Origin: Nocardioides lianchengensis
GTDB lineage: Bacteria > Actinomycetota > Actinomycetes > Propionibacteriales > Nocardioidaceae
Direction: 5' to 3'
Length of the DNA stretch: 64,000 nt
NCBI RefSeq assembly: GCF_900101465.1
Contig: NZ_FMZM01000016.1
Coordinates: forward strand, 1 to 64,000
The notes below the pieces were generated by a model. It did no database searches, had not been told where the DNA came from, and was given only the letters and a program-made list of their open reading frames with translations. Numbering within the stretch: the first letter of the stretch is position 1; every line of letters begins with the position of its first letter. The translations under genes were made by a program, and so were the position numbers. Of this stretch, positions 18,004 to 27,521 are shown in pieces.

Positions 18004-19023
18004 TCACCGCCAGCCCAGCGCCGGCGCGACGTGGGTGAGCAGCGCCTCGAGGACGTGGGCGTTGTAGTCGACGCCCAGCTGGTTGGGCACGGTCAGCAGC
18101 AGGGTGTCGGCGGCGGCGATGGCCTCGTCCTCGGCGAGCTGCTGGACGAGCTTGTCCGGCTCGGCGGCGTAGGTCTTGCCGAAGCGGGCGGTGGTGCCGT
18201 CGATGATCCCGACCTGGTCCTGACTGCCGCCGTCGCGACCGAAGTACATCCGGTCGCGGTCGTCGACGATCGGGAAGATGCTGCGGCTGACCGACGTGCG
18301 CGGCGTCCGCTCGTGGCCGGCGGCCTTCCAGGCCTCGTGGAACAGGGCGATCTGCTCGGCCTGCAGCTGGTGGAAGGGGACGCCGGTGTCCTCGGTGAGC
18401 AGGGTCGAGGACATCAGGTTCATGCCCTGCTCGGCGGTCCACTGCGCGGTCGCCCGCGAGCCGGCGCCCCACCAGATCCGGTCGCGCAGTCCCTCCGAGT
18501 GGGGCTCGACGCGCAGCAGCCCGGGCGGGTTCGGGAACATCGGGCGCGGGTTGGGCTCGGCGAAGCCCTCGCCCTTCAGCACCTCGAGCAGGACCCGGGT
18601 GTGCTCGCGCGCCATGTCGGCGTGATCGGTGCCGGGAGCCGGCTCGTAGCCGAAGTAGCGGTAGCCGTCGATGACCTGCTCCGGTGACCCCCGGCTGATG
18701 CCGAGCTGCAGTCGCCCACCGGAGATGAGGTCGGCGGAGCCGGCGTCCTCGGCCATGTAGAGCGGGTTCTCGTAGCGCATGTCGATGATGCCGGTGCCGA
18801 TCTCGATCCGGCTGGTGCGCGCACCGACGGCGGCGAGCAGCGGGAACGGCGACGCGAGCTGCCGGGCGAAGTGGTGGACGCGGAAGTACGCGCCGTCGAC
18901 GCCCAGCTCCTCGGCCGCGACCGCGAGGTCGATCGACTGCAGCAGCGCGTCGGACGCGGACCGCGTCGCCGACTGCGGCGACGGCGTCCAGTGCCCGAAG
19001 GACAGGAACCCGATGTTCTTCAT
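18004..19023 (-). CDS. LLM-class (bacterial luciferase-like) flavin-dependent oxidoreductase
   Basis: The protein has 339 aa. Luciferase-like monooxygenase features include the start KNIGFLSFGHW, AEELGVDGAYFRVHHF (about 37), TSRIEIGTGI (about 72) and ISGGRLQLGISRGSPEQV (about 104). The barrel enzyme uses FMNH2 or F420; sequence alone does not separate these. The substrate is unknown. It is divergent from the DUF4032 gene across 56 nt that contain GGTTGAAAGGTGAA, similar to the region upstream of the extradiol dioxygenase. Confidence 0.9.
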   Translation of the reverse strand: MKNIGFLSFGHWTPSPQSATRSASDALLQSIDLAVAAEELGVDGAYFRVHHFARQLASPFPLLAAVGARTSRIEIGTGIIDMRYENPLYMAEDAGSADLISGGRLQLGISRGSPEQVIDGYRYFGYEPAPGTDHADMAREHTRVLLEVLKGEGFAEPNPRPMFPNPPGLLRVEPHSEGLRDRIWWGAGSRATAQWTAEQGMNLMSSTLLTEDTGVPFHQLQAEQIALFHEAWKAAGHERTPRTSVSRSIFPIVDDRDRMYFGRDGGSQDQVGIIDGTTARFGKTYAAEPDKLVQQLAEDEAIAAADTLLLTVPNQLGVDYNAHVLEALLTHVAPALGWR

Positions 19024-19079
19024 ACCGCCCCAACATTGGTTGAAAGGTGAATCTTCCCGACAGGTCTAGGGTGACACGC

Positions 19080-20294
19080 ATGGCGCTGCGCATCGTCGCC
19101 AGCCGACCGGACCCCGCGATCATCACGCTCCCGTGGTCCCAGCCGCTGGAGGAGTGGGACGACCGGTACGTCGTACCCCTGCCGCGTGGCCTCTCGCGCC
19201 ACGTCGTGCGGATCGTCCGGCTCCGCGAGCGCACCTACGCGGTGAAGGAGACGGTCGAGGAGATCGCCTTCCGCGAGTACCGGCTGCTGCGCGACCTGCA
19301 GCGGATGGGCCTGCCGGCCGTCGTCCCGCAGGGGGTCGTGACCGGCCGGGTCGATGCCGACGGGGAGGAGCTGCCGGCGGCGCTGCTCACCCAGCACCTG
19401 CAGTTCTCGCTGCCCTACCGCAGCCTCTTCGCCCACGGCATGAGCGCCGAGGCCCTGCCGTCCCTGGTCGACGCGCTGGTCGTGCTGCTGGTGAGGCTGC
19501 ACCTGGCCGACTTCTACTGGGGCGACGTCTCGCTCTCGAACGTGCTCTTCCGCCGCAACGCGGGCGGCTTCGCGGCGTACCTCGTCGACGCCGAGACCGG
19601 GGAGCTGCGCCCAACACTGTCGCGGCAGATGCGCGAGTACGACCTGACCATCGCCACCGAGAACGTCTTCGCCGAGCTGCTCGACCTGCAGGCCAGCCAC
19701 TCCCTCGACACCGAGGTGCAGGCGCACGCGATCGTGGTCCTCCTCCAGGAGCGGTACGACGCGCTCTGGGCCGAGCTGACCGACGTCGAGGAGTTCTCCG
19801 CCGAGGAGATGTGGCGCATCGAGCAGCGCATCGAGCGGCTCAACGACCTCGGCTTCGACGTCGACGAGCTCGACATCGTCACCGACTTCGACGGCGACGA
19901 GGTGCGGATCCAGCCCAAGGTCGTCGAGCTCGGCCACCACCGCCGCGAGCTGCAGGCGCTCACCGGGCTCAACGTCGAGGACGGCCAGGCCCGGCGGCTG
20001 CTCAACGACATCGCCGCGTTCACCGCCCACCACGACCTGGGCCGCGAGGACCGCAGCCTGGTCGCCAACCGCTGGCTGACCCGGATCTACGAGCCGCTGG
20101 TCGAGATGATCCCGCCCGACCTGCGCGGCAAGCTGGAGCCGGCGGAGTTCTTCCACGAGGTGCTGGTGCACCGGTGGTACCTCTCCGAGCGGGCCGGTCA
20201 CGAGGTCGGCATCTTCGACACCGCCCGCGACTACATCGACACCGTGCTCGTGACCAAGCCGGACGAGGTCGTCGCCGCGAGCGACGACGAGTGA
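19080..20294 (+). CDS. DUF4032 protein with kinase-like fold signature
   Basis: The protein has 404 aa from ATG at 19080 (a GTG at 19071 is in frame). The N-terminal half shows the order of an atypical kinase: Lys/Glu stretch YAVKETVEEIAFREYRLL (about 55), hinge-like LLTQHLQFSLPY, catalytic-loop-like HLADFYWGDVSLSNVLF (about 140-156; Asp and Asn as in HGDxxxxN) and YLVDAETGEL (DFG-like Asp). The C-terminal half is helical and acidic and includes a family-specific region (FHEVLVHRWYLSERAGHEVG). Function is unknown; a small-molecule or glycan kinase is an inference. No signal peptide or membrane segment. Confidence 0.88.
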   Translation: MALRIVASRPDPAIITLPWSQPLEEWDDRYVVPLPRGLSRHVVRIVRLRERTYAVKETVEEIAFREYRLLRDLQRMGLPAVVPQGVVTGRVDADGEELPAALLTQHLQFSLPYRSLFAHGMSAEALPSLVDALVVLLVRLHLADFYWGDVSLSNVLFRRNAGGFAAYLVDAETGELRPTLSRQMREYDLTIATENVFAELLDLQASHSLDTEVQAHAIVVLLQERYDALWAELTDVEEFSAEEMWRIEQRIERLNDLGFDVDELDIVTDFDGDEVRIQPKVVELGHHRRELQALTGLNVEDGQARRLLNDIAAFTAHHDLGREDRSLVANRWLTRIYEPLVEMIPPDLRGKLEPAEFFHEVLVHRWYLSERAGHEVGIFDTARDYIDTVLVTKPDEVVAASDDE

Positions 20295-20377
20295 CCTCGG
20301 CCCGGGCGCGCGGCCCCCGGTCTAGTCCGGCGACCGGGCGCCCGTAACCCCGGGGCTCGGGCCCCCGTTGGTCCCCC

Positions 20378-20599
20378 ATGGCGATCATGCCGATGCCGGG
20401 ACTGGGGCCGGCGAGGGCGCGGAGCACCCGCCGCGCCTGGCGGCGCGCCAGCTCACGCGCGGAGGCGATCAGCCTCACGCCGACCGAGGAGGCGCAGCTG
20501 ACGGCGCTCTTCGCCGACGAGCTGGCCCGGGGGTGGATCCCGAAGGAGTCGGACATCCGGGACGCGCTCGGCGCCCTGCGCGCGGCGATCGACGACTGA
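20378..20599 (+). CDS. Small hypothetical protein
   Basis: The frame has 73 aa from ATG at 20378. The N-terminal half is strongly basic with many Arg; the C-terminal half (LTPTEEAQLTALFADELARG through the end) is a regular amphipathic helical stretch of normal composition, which favours a real product. No recognised domain. It sits between the DUF4032 gene and the third phosphatase gene. A shorter start is possible. Confidence 0.5.
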   Translation: MAIMPMPGLGPARARSTRRAWRRASSRAEAISLTPTEEAQLTALFADELARGWIPKESDIRDALGALRAAIDD

Positions 20600-20716
20600 A
20601 CCAGCCGGCGACTGAGGCGACCGTCACCGTCGTACGGCGAGCCGGCCGCCCATCGGCCCACCCGCGGTCGTCGTCCGTTCACCGACCGGTGTCGGTCGCT
20701 TCCTAGCGTCACCGGC

Positions 20717-23182
20717 ATGACCCCCTCCCCGTCCTGGTCCCGCCGCGCCGTCGTCACGGTCGGCGCCGCGTCCGCGGGCGCGCTGGCCCTCGCCCCCGCG
20801 CTCCTCTCCGGCTCCGCCTCGGCCCGGACGGCGCGGGTGCTGTCGACCGCCCGCGCGGGCACCCTCGGCCTGCTGACCGACCCGTTCCTGCAGGCGCCGA
20901 CCGCCGACGGCGTCTCGGTCGTCTGGATGACCGAGTACGCCGGCGCCCGCCACACGCTGCTCGTGGGCGAGGCCGTCGAGGCCCTCACCGACGCGCAGCT
21001 CGTCAGCGCGGCGACCGGCACCCCGCCGGCCGGGATCCGGGCCTTCGCCGCGACCTCGTTCCGGCTCTCCCGGGTGGTCGAGGACGCCGCGTCCAACGTG
21101 GCCGACAAGCCGACGACGATGACGCCCCGGGAGGTGCACCGGCACGAGGCGGTCGCGACCGGACTGGGCGCGCGGACGCCGTACCGGATCGTCAGCACCG
21201 ACGGCGGCGCGTTCGCGGCCTCGGGGACCTTCGAGCTGGCGCCGGCGCCGAAGCCGGGCCAGGACCTCACGATCATGCTGACCAGCGACCACCAGGCGAT
21301 GGTCAACACCCCGGCCAACCTGGCGCTGGCCAAGGCCACCCTCGGCACCATCGACGCGGTGTTCCTCGCCGGCGACCTGGTCAACGTCCCCGACCGGGCC
21401 TCGGAGTGGTTCGACGACACCCGGGGCAGCGGCTTCTTCCCCGCTCTCCAGGGCCGCGGCGGCCGGGTCTCCACCGGCGGCCGCTCGTACGCCGGCGGCG
21501 AGATCGTCCAGTCGGCCGTGCTCTACCCCTCGATCGGCAACCACGAGGTCCAGGGCCGGGTCGACGGCCTGACCGCGCTCAACCTCAACAACTGCGTGCC
21601 CGTCGAGATCGCCGAGCGCCGCTACGAGCAGGTGAAGGCGAGCGTCAACCCGGGCGGCGACCCCGCGATCAAGGCGCAGTGGCTCGAGGACAACTCGTGG
21701 AGCACCACGACGTACGAGGAGATCTTCTCGCTGCCGGAGGACTCGCCGGGCGGCAAGCGCTACTACGCGACCACCGTCGGCGACGTCCGGCTGGTCAGCC
21801 TGTTCTCGACCCGGATCTGGCGCGGGACCAACGCCAACACGCTGCCCGCCGACCGCACGGTCGTGAGCCGCTACCAGGAGTCGGCGGCGGCCCTCCCCGA
21901 CCCGATGGCCCAGGGGTACGGCGAGTTCGTGTTCGAGTCGCTCGCGGCCGGGAGCGAGCAGTACGAGTGGCTGAAGGAGGAGCTCGCGAGCGAGGCCTTC
22001 CAGGGCGCCGCGATCAAGGTCGTGGTCCTGCACGAGGGGCCGCAGGGCCTCGGCGACAACGTGATGCCGGTCTTCGCCGAGCCCGACCGGATCGAGACCC
22101 GCGACGCCGCCGGCGCGCTCACCTCGGTGCGCTACGAGTACCACCCGCGCGACAACATGCTGCTCCACGACCTGCAGCCGCTGCTGGAGGAGGCCGGCAC
22201 CGACCTGGTGCTCAACGGCCACAGCCACCTGTGGAACCGGTTCCGCTCCGCGAGCGGCACCAACTGGCTGGAGACGTCGAACACCGGCAACACCTACGGC
22301 GCCTTCGACAGCCTCTCGAGCCGGACCCGCCCGCTGCCGCCCGCGCCGTGGAACGCGGACAACTACCTCGCGCTCGGCAACCCCGGCGGACTCGAGCCGA
22401 TCCTGCCGACCGTCGCCCCGTTCCTGAACCCCGACGGCGTGCCGCTGCCCTTCGTGCAGAGCAACGACCTGTGCGTCTTCACCGCGCTCGACACCGGTAC
22501 GCGCACCGTCACCAGCTGGGTGTACGACGTCCGCCAGCCCGACACCGCCCCGTGGGTCCTCGACGAGTTCACGATCGGTCGCGGCGCCACCAACCTGACC
22601 GCGCACGCCGTGATCACCGGCACCGACGGTGTCCGCATCGCCGGCACGGTGCGCTCCGAGACCGCGGCGACCGGCACCGTCGTCCTCACCGCGGAGGGTC
22701 GCGAGCTGGCCCGCGCCACGGTCACCGGCGGCGTCTTCTCGGTCACCCTGCCGGCGGGCCTGCTCGACGTCGGGACGCACGCCGTCGGGCTGGCTTTCCC
22801 CCGCACCCGCACCCACCTCGCGACCTCGATGACCCTCGCGGTCACCGTGCCCGACCCCGACGCGGTCGTCGTACCCCCTGCCCCGGCCGCGCCGGCCCGG
22901 GCCGTGGTCACCGCGCGCGTGCTGAAGGTGCTACGCTCGCGGGTCCGGGTCGCGATCCGCGTGGACGTGCCGCGCGGGCACGCCACCGGCCGGGTGGAGA
23001 TCCGGCGCGGCGACGGCACCCTGGTCCGCCGGGCGACGCTGCGGCGCGGCCGGGCCACCGTGAACGTCCCCCGCCGCAAGCTCCGCGCCGCCGGCCAGAC
23101 CACGCTCCGCGTCGTCTACCCCGGTACGGCGTCGGTCGCGCGCTCGGTGGGGACCGTCACGTTCCGGCTCGGGCGGCGCTGA
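20717..23182 (+). CDS. Secreted (Tat-type) purple-acid-phosphatase-like metallophosphoesterase with Ig-like repeats
   Basis: The protein has 821 aa. The N-terminus SWSRRAVVTVGAASAGALAL is a twin-arginine signal ending near SASA. After a fibronectin-like domain come metallophosphoesterase blocks: TSDHQ (about 194), AGDLVNV (about 220), IGNHEVQG (about 273), VVLHEGPQG (about 437) and LNGHSHLWNRF (about 496). The first block departs from the usual GDxQ, so one metal ligand environment differs. The C-terminal 180 residues form Ig-like repeats similar to those of the 2376-4526 enzyme. Exported by Tat, it probably folds with its metals in the cytoplasm. A GTTCACC half PHO box lies at 20677-20683. 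Confidence 0.9.
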   Translation: MTPSPSWSRRAVVTVGAASAGALALAPALLSGSASARTARVLSTARAGTLGLLTDPFLQAPTADGVSVVWMTEYAGARHTLLVGEAVEALTDAQLVSAATGTPPAGIRAFAATSFRLSRVVEDAASNVADKPTTMTPREVHRHEAVATGLGARTPYRIVSTDGGAFAASGTFELAPAPKPGQDLTIMLTSDHQAMVNTPANLALAKATLGTIDAVFLAGDLVNVPDRASEWFDDTRGSGFFPALQGRGGRVSTGGRSYAGGEIVQSAVLYPSIGNHEVQGRVDGLTALNLNNCVPVEIAERRYEQVKASVNPGGDPAIKAQWLEDNSWSTTTYEEIFSLPEDSPGGKRYYATTVGDVRLVSLFSTRIWRGTNANTLPADRTVVSRYQESAAALPDPMAQGYGEFVFESLAAGSEQYEWLKEELASEAFQGAAIKVVVLHEGPQGLGDNVMPVFAEPDRIETRDAAGALTSVRYEYHPRDNMLLHDLQPLLEEAGTDLVLNGHSHLWNRFRSASGTNWLETSNTGNTYGAFDSLSSRTRPLPPAPWNADNYLALGNPGGLEPILPTVAPFLNPDGVPLPFVQSNDLCVFTALDTGTRTVTSWVYDVRQPDTAPWVLDEFTIGRGATNLTAHAVITGTDGVRIAGTVRSETAATGTVVLTAEGRELARATVTGGVFSVTLPAGLLDVGTHAVGLAFPRTRTHLATSMTLAVTVPDPDAVVVPPAPAAPARAVVTARVLKVLRSRVRVAIRVDVPRGHATGRVEIRRGDGTLVRRATLRRGRATVNVPRRKLRAAGQTTLRVVYPGTASVARSVGTVTFRLGRR

Positions 23183-23246
23183 GGCCGTCGTCCCGCTGAT
23201 CGGGGACAGCGCCGCCGCGGCCGCGACCTCGTTCTAGATTCGCGCC

Positions 23247-23684
23247 GTGACCGACAGCGCGCGCGAGATCGAGGACCTGCTGCTCAGCTACGCCGAGCGC
23301 ATCGACGCGGGTGACTTCGCCGGCGTGGGCGCGCTGTTCGCGCACGGGACGCTCGCCGGCCAGCGCGGCAGCGAGCGGGTGCAGGCGCTCTACGAGGCGA
23401 CCACGCGGCGCTACGACGACGGCACCCCGTTGACCCACCACGCGGTCACGAACCTGCGCGTGCGGGTCGACGAGGAGGCCGGGACGGCCGTCGCGTCGTC
23501 GTACTTCACGGTGACGCAGGCGACCCCCACCCTGCCGCTGCAGGTGGTGGTGACCGGTCGCTACGCCGACACCTTCCGACGCCGGGACGACGGGTGGTGG
23601 TTCGACGAGCGGGTCATGCACGTCGACCAGGTCGGCGACGTCTCCCAGCACCTGCTGATCGACCCCGCCCTCCTCCGCGCCTGA
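23247..23684 (+). CDS. NTF2-like/SnoaL-type small protein
   Basis: The protein has 145 aa from GTG at 23247. It begins with the helix EIEDLLLSYAERIDAGDFAGVGALF and continues with LTHHAVTNLRVRV and a curved-sheet C-terminus (GRYADTFRRRDDGWWFDERV), the pattern of SnoaL_4/NTF2-fold proteins. The fold is used by dehydratases, isomerases and non-catalytic binders; function is not determined. It is convergent with the end of the ABC operon (36 nt gap). Confidence 0.85.
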   Translation: MTDSAREIEDLLLSYAERIDAGDFAGVGALFAHGTLAGQRGSERVQALYEATTRRYDDGTPLTHHAVTNLRVRVDEEAGTAVASSYFTVTQATPTLPLQVVVTGRYADTFRRRDDGWWFDERVMHVDQVGDVSQHLLIDPALLRA

Positions 23685-23720
23685 CCCTGCCCCCGCCCTG
23701 CGTCGGCCGGGGAGAGGGGC

Positions 23721-24284
23721 TCAGGGGCGGCAGACGCGGCAGGGGGTGAGGCTCGGGTTGTCGCCGGCCGGGCGGAGGTCGTCGCGGTGGGCGACCAGGG
23801 CGCAGTCACGGCGGTGCAGGGTGGTGCCCTCGCCGGCGGTGACCGGGATGGCGGCGACGTCGACGCCCTGGTCGTTGATCGCGGCCGAGCGCGAGGTCAC
23901 GTCGGCGAGCACGAGCAGGGTGTCGGCCAGCCGCTTGGAGGACTCGCGGCCGTCGTCGGCGATCCGGGCCAGCCAGGCCCCGAAGTAGAGGAACCCGCCG
24001 ACGAAGGTCAGGCCGAGGCCGAGCAGGCCGCCGGAGACCAGGTAGGACAGCTGGTCGTACTGGTACGGCGTGTTGGCGGCGCCGTACCAGCCGAGCACGA
24101 TCACCACGAGCCCGAGCGGCAGCAGGATCGCCCCGGCCCAGAACAGCACGACCTGGAGCAGCTGGTAGTGGTTGTTCTTCAGCGGGGCCGCGCCGCCGGA
24201 GGACGGCCGGGCGCCGGCCCGCGGGAGGGCCGCGCGGGTGCCGGGCAGGCTGGTGGGCTGCGAGGTGGGGTGCAGCGTCGTCAT
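23721..24284 (-). CDS. Membrane protein with C-terminal His/Cys (Ada-like zinc) motif, last gene of the ABC operon
   Basis: The protein has 187 aa from ATG at 24284 (GAAAGG ribosome site 7 nt upstream; a GTG at 24290 overlapping the previous stop is the alternative). A Pro/Ala-rich N-terminus is followed by two membrane segments (about 45-67 and 83-108), then a cytosolic tail. The tail ends HRRDC and continuing to PCRVCRP: one His, one Cys and a terminal CxxC, a spacing reminiscent of the small metal-binding module of Ada-type proteins. No known function. Overlap with the anchored-protein gene and the operon ending here tie it to the ABC importer. Confidence 0.82.
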   Translation of the reverse strand: MTTLHPTSQPTSLPGTRAALPRAGARPSSGGAAPLKNNHYQLLQVVLFWAGAILLPLGLVVIVLGWYGAANTPYQYDQLSYLVSGGLLGLGLTFVGGFLYFGAWLARIADDGRESSKRLADTLLVLADVTSRSAAINDQGVDVAAIPVTAGEGTTLHRRDCALVAHRDDLRPAGDNPSLTPCRVCRP

Positions 24285-24286
24285 GG

Positions 24287-25992
24287 TCACGCCTTTCGGA
24301 GGTCGGGCAGGCCGCTGTCGAGGCCGTGCGAGCAGGAGGCGCCGCCGCCGAGGGCGGCCGCGCCGAGCCGGCGCAGGTAGCTGCCGGCGACGGCGGCCAG
24401 GGCGATGCCCCCGAGGAGCAGCAGGCCGGGGATGGAGAAGAGCGGGGGCAGCCCGGCGGCGGCCGGGGCCGAGGGCGGCAGGTCGCCGGCCGCGGACGCG
24501 TCGGCGTCGGTCGGGGTCGTCGGCGCCCCCGTCCCACCCGGAGGTACGGCGGACCCGCCGCCGGCTCCGGCTCCCGACCCGGCGCCGGCCGCGGGCTGGT
24601 CGGCCCCCTCGCCGCCGGGGGCCGCCGGCGTCTCGGGCGTGGTGGCCGGGACGTCCGGCGGGACGATGCCCTGGACGGTGTCGACCTCGCTCTCGGCCGA
24701 CCCGAGGGTCAGCACGACGCGCGGCGCCAGGTTGGGCAGGGCACCGAGCAGGCTCTTCAGGACGGCCGCCTCGGGCGGGAACGGCACGTTGGCCAGGATC
24801 GTCGCGAGCGGGAGCTGGCGGAGCACCGGCGAGAGGACCGCCGTGTCGATCTCGACCTGCAGGGCGGCCAGCGCGGTGGACGCCTTGTCGCCCTCGACGA
24901 CCTTCTCGGGCGTCGGCAGGGTGAGGGTGATGCCGAGCATCTTCAGCGCCTTGGCCGCGTCGTCGGGCAGCCCGGGGATCGTCCCCGACCGACCCACCGC
25001 GGTGTAGCCGTCGGGACCGAAGGCGAACTCCTGGCCGGCGATCGTGATGGTGCCGAACCGGGCCGCGCCCGCGGGCACGCCCAACTTCCCGTCACTGGAG
25101 GACGTCGCGGTGGCGTGGATGCCGGAGATGGTCACGATGCCGCCGAGCAGCCGGACGTCGCCCAGCGAGGCGCGCGACGTGGTGACGACCTGACCGTCGG
25201 CGACCTCCGACTTCGAGCTCGAGACGTAGCCGCCGAGGTCGACCAGCGCGCTCAGCGCGGGCGGAATCTGGCAGGCCGCCGTCTCCTCCGCGACCGGCTC
25301 GTCGGCCGCGGCCGGCTCGGAGGCCTGCGCCGCGGGCGGCTGGTTGGTGGTGGCGCTGCTGGTGCTCAGGCCGGGCAGCGCCGCGGTCAGGGCGCCGAGA
25401 CCGCCCGGGAGCTCGGGCAGCGGCAGCGCCGGGAGCCCGGGCAGCGCCGGGAGGCCCGGAAGACCCGGCAGGCCCGGTGCGCCTCCCCCGCCCGATGCCG
25501 GCGCCGAGACGTCGCAGTCGGACGAGAACCCGGTGGAGGCGCTGACCGCGCCGTCGCCGGAGGTGGTGCGCATGACGGTGCCGGGGAACGGCTCGTCGGT
25601 CTCGCTCTCGGGCCCGGCCGGGAACTGCGAGTTGACCTGCACCGGGTAGCCCTGGGCCGCGATCGGGCCGGCCAGCTCCGGCGGCAGGCCGAGCTGCTCG
25701 ACGATGGTCTTGAGCCCCTCGCCGACCGGGTCGCCCGGCCAGAGGTAGCTCGACCGGCCCTGCGAGCTGCTCGAGTCGGCCTCGACGGTGCTGTAGCCGA
25801 ACGACAGCTCCAGCTGGGGCGTGGCCGGCACCGGGATGGTCGGCTCGTAGATCTCGAGCTTCACCGGCGTCGCCTTCGCGGAGGTGCTGTAGCCGCTGAA
25901 CGGCTTCTTCTCCTCGGCGGCCGCGGGACCGGCGCCCCACGGGAGAACGGCGGCCACGAGGCCGGCGGCCAGGAACGGTACGACGAACGGCT

Positions 25993-25996
<4 letters not shown>
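24287..25996 (-). CDS. Secreted protein with C-terminal membrane anchor, coupled to the ABC importer
   Basis: The protein has 569 aa. A signal peptide (1-27, ending GPAAA) is followed by a secreted region with KKPFSGYSTSAKATPVKLEIYEP and a Ser-rich segment. A low-complexity Gly-Leu-Pro repeat (about 168-200) and a repeated beta-type domain with Cys residues (CDVS, ACQIPP) come next. The C-terminus has a Pro/Ala/Gly linker, one hydrophobic helix (PGLLLLGGIALAAVAGS) and basic residues. This is the layout of a surface-anchored protein. I recognise no catalytic motif. Its ATG overlaps the LivF stop (ATGA), so it is made with the transporter; it may act as a surface receptor or scaffold, which is inference. 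Confidence 0.85.
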
Positions 25997-26699
<703 letters not shown>

Positions 26700-26703
<4 letters not shown>

Positions 26704-27521
26704 CGGACCTCCTCGTGGACCACGGGCAGCACCTGGGTGACGGTGGCGGGATCGTCGGCGCTGTCAGCGCTGTCAGCGCTGTCAGCGGCGTCCTCGACGT
26801 CGGAGTAGCCGAGGTAGGCCTGCTGCACGGCCGGGTCGGAGCGGATCAGCGACGGCGGGCCGGAGGCGATCACCGAGCCGAAGTCGAGCACGTGGATGTC
26901 GTCGCAGACGCCCATCACCAGGTCCATGTCGTGCTCGACCATCAGGATCGCCCGCCCCTCGGCGGCGAGCTCCTGCAGGAGCTCGCCGAAGGCGTCGGTC
27001 TCGGTCTCGTCGAGGCCCGACGACGGCTCGTCGAGGAGCAGCAGCTTGGGCTGGCCGGCCAGGCAGCGGGCCAGCTCGAGGAGCCGGGCGGTGCCGGTGG
27101 GGATCGAGTCGGCGCGCTCGCCGGCGTACGACGCGATGCCGACCCGCTCCAGCAGGGCGTCCACGTCGGCGGACGACGGGCGGATCCAGCCGATCGGCCC
27201 ACGGTGGATGTCGAAGGCGACCCGGACGTTCTCGCGCACCGACAGCGACCCGAACGCCTCGAGGCGCTGGAAGGTGCGGCCCATGCCGCGCTTGGAGCGG
27301 CGGTGCACCGGCAGCCGGGTGACGCCGCGGCCGTCGAAGCGCACCTTCCCGCGGGTCGGGCGCTGCAGACCGCTGATCACGTTGAAGCAGGTGGTCTTGC
27401 CGGCGCCGTTCGGCCCGATCAGGCCGGTGATCCGGCCCGCGTGCGCGGCGAAGCTCGCGTGGTTGACCGCGGTCACCCCGCCGAACTGGACGACGACGTC
27501 GTCGACCTCAAGGAGCGACAT
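26700..27521 (-). CDS. livG: Branched-chain-type ABC transporter ATPase (LivG-like) with atypical signature loop
   Basis: The protein has 273 aa. Walker A GLIGPNGAGKTTCF (about 34) and Walker B KLLLLDEPSSGLDE (about 166) are intact. The usual LSGGQ-type signature is replaced by DSIPTGTARLLELARCLA, losing both signature glycines in their normal place. An Asp-Ser-Ala tripeptide repeat near the C-terminus comes from three 9-bp repeats (26758-26784). Its start lies inside the permease gene end (14-nt overlap). One normal and one degenerate signature implies asymmetric ATP sites in the LivF/LivG pair. Confidence 0.93.

Noticed and set aside
23226-23240. GTTCTAGA upstream of the NTF2-like gene as a fifth KstR-like site
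   Set aside because: Only the right half fits; the left half is GACCTC with the wrong spacing.
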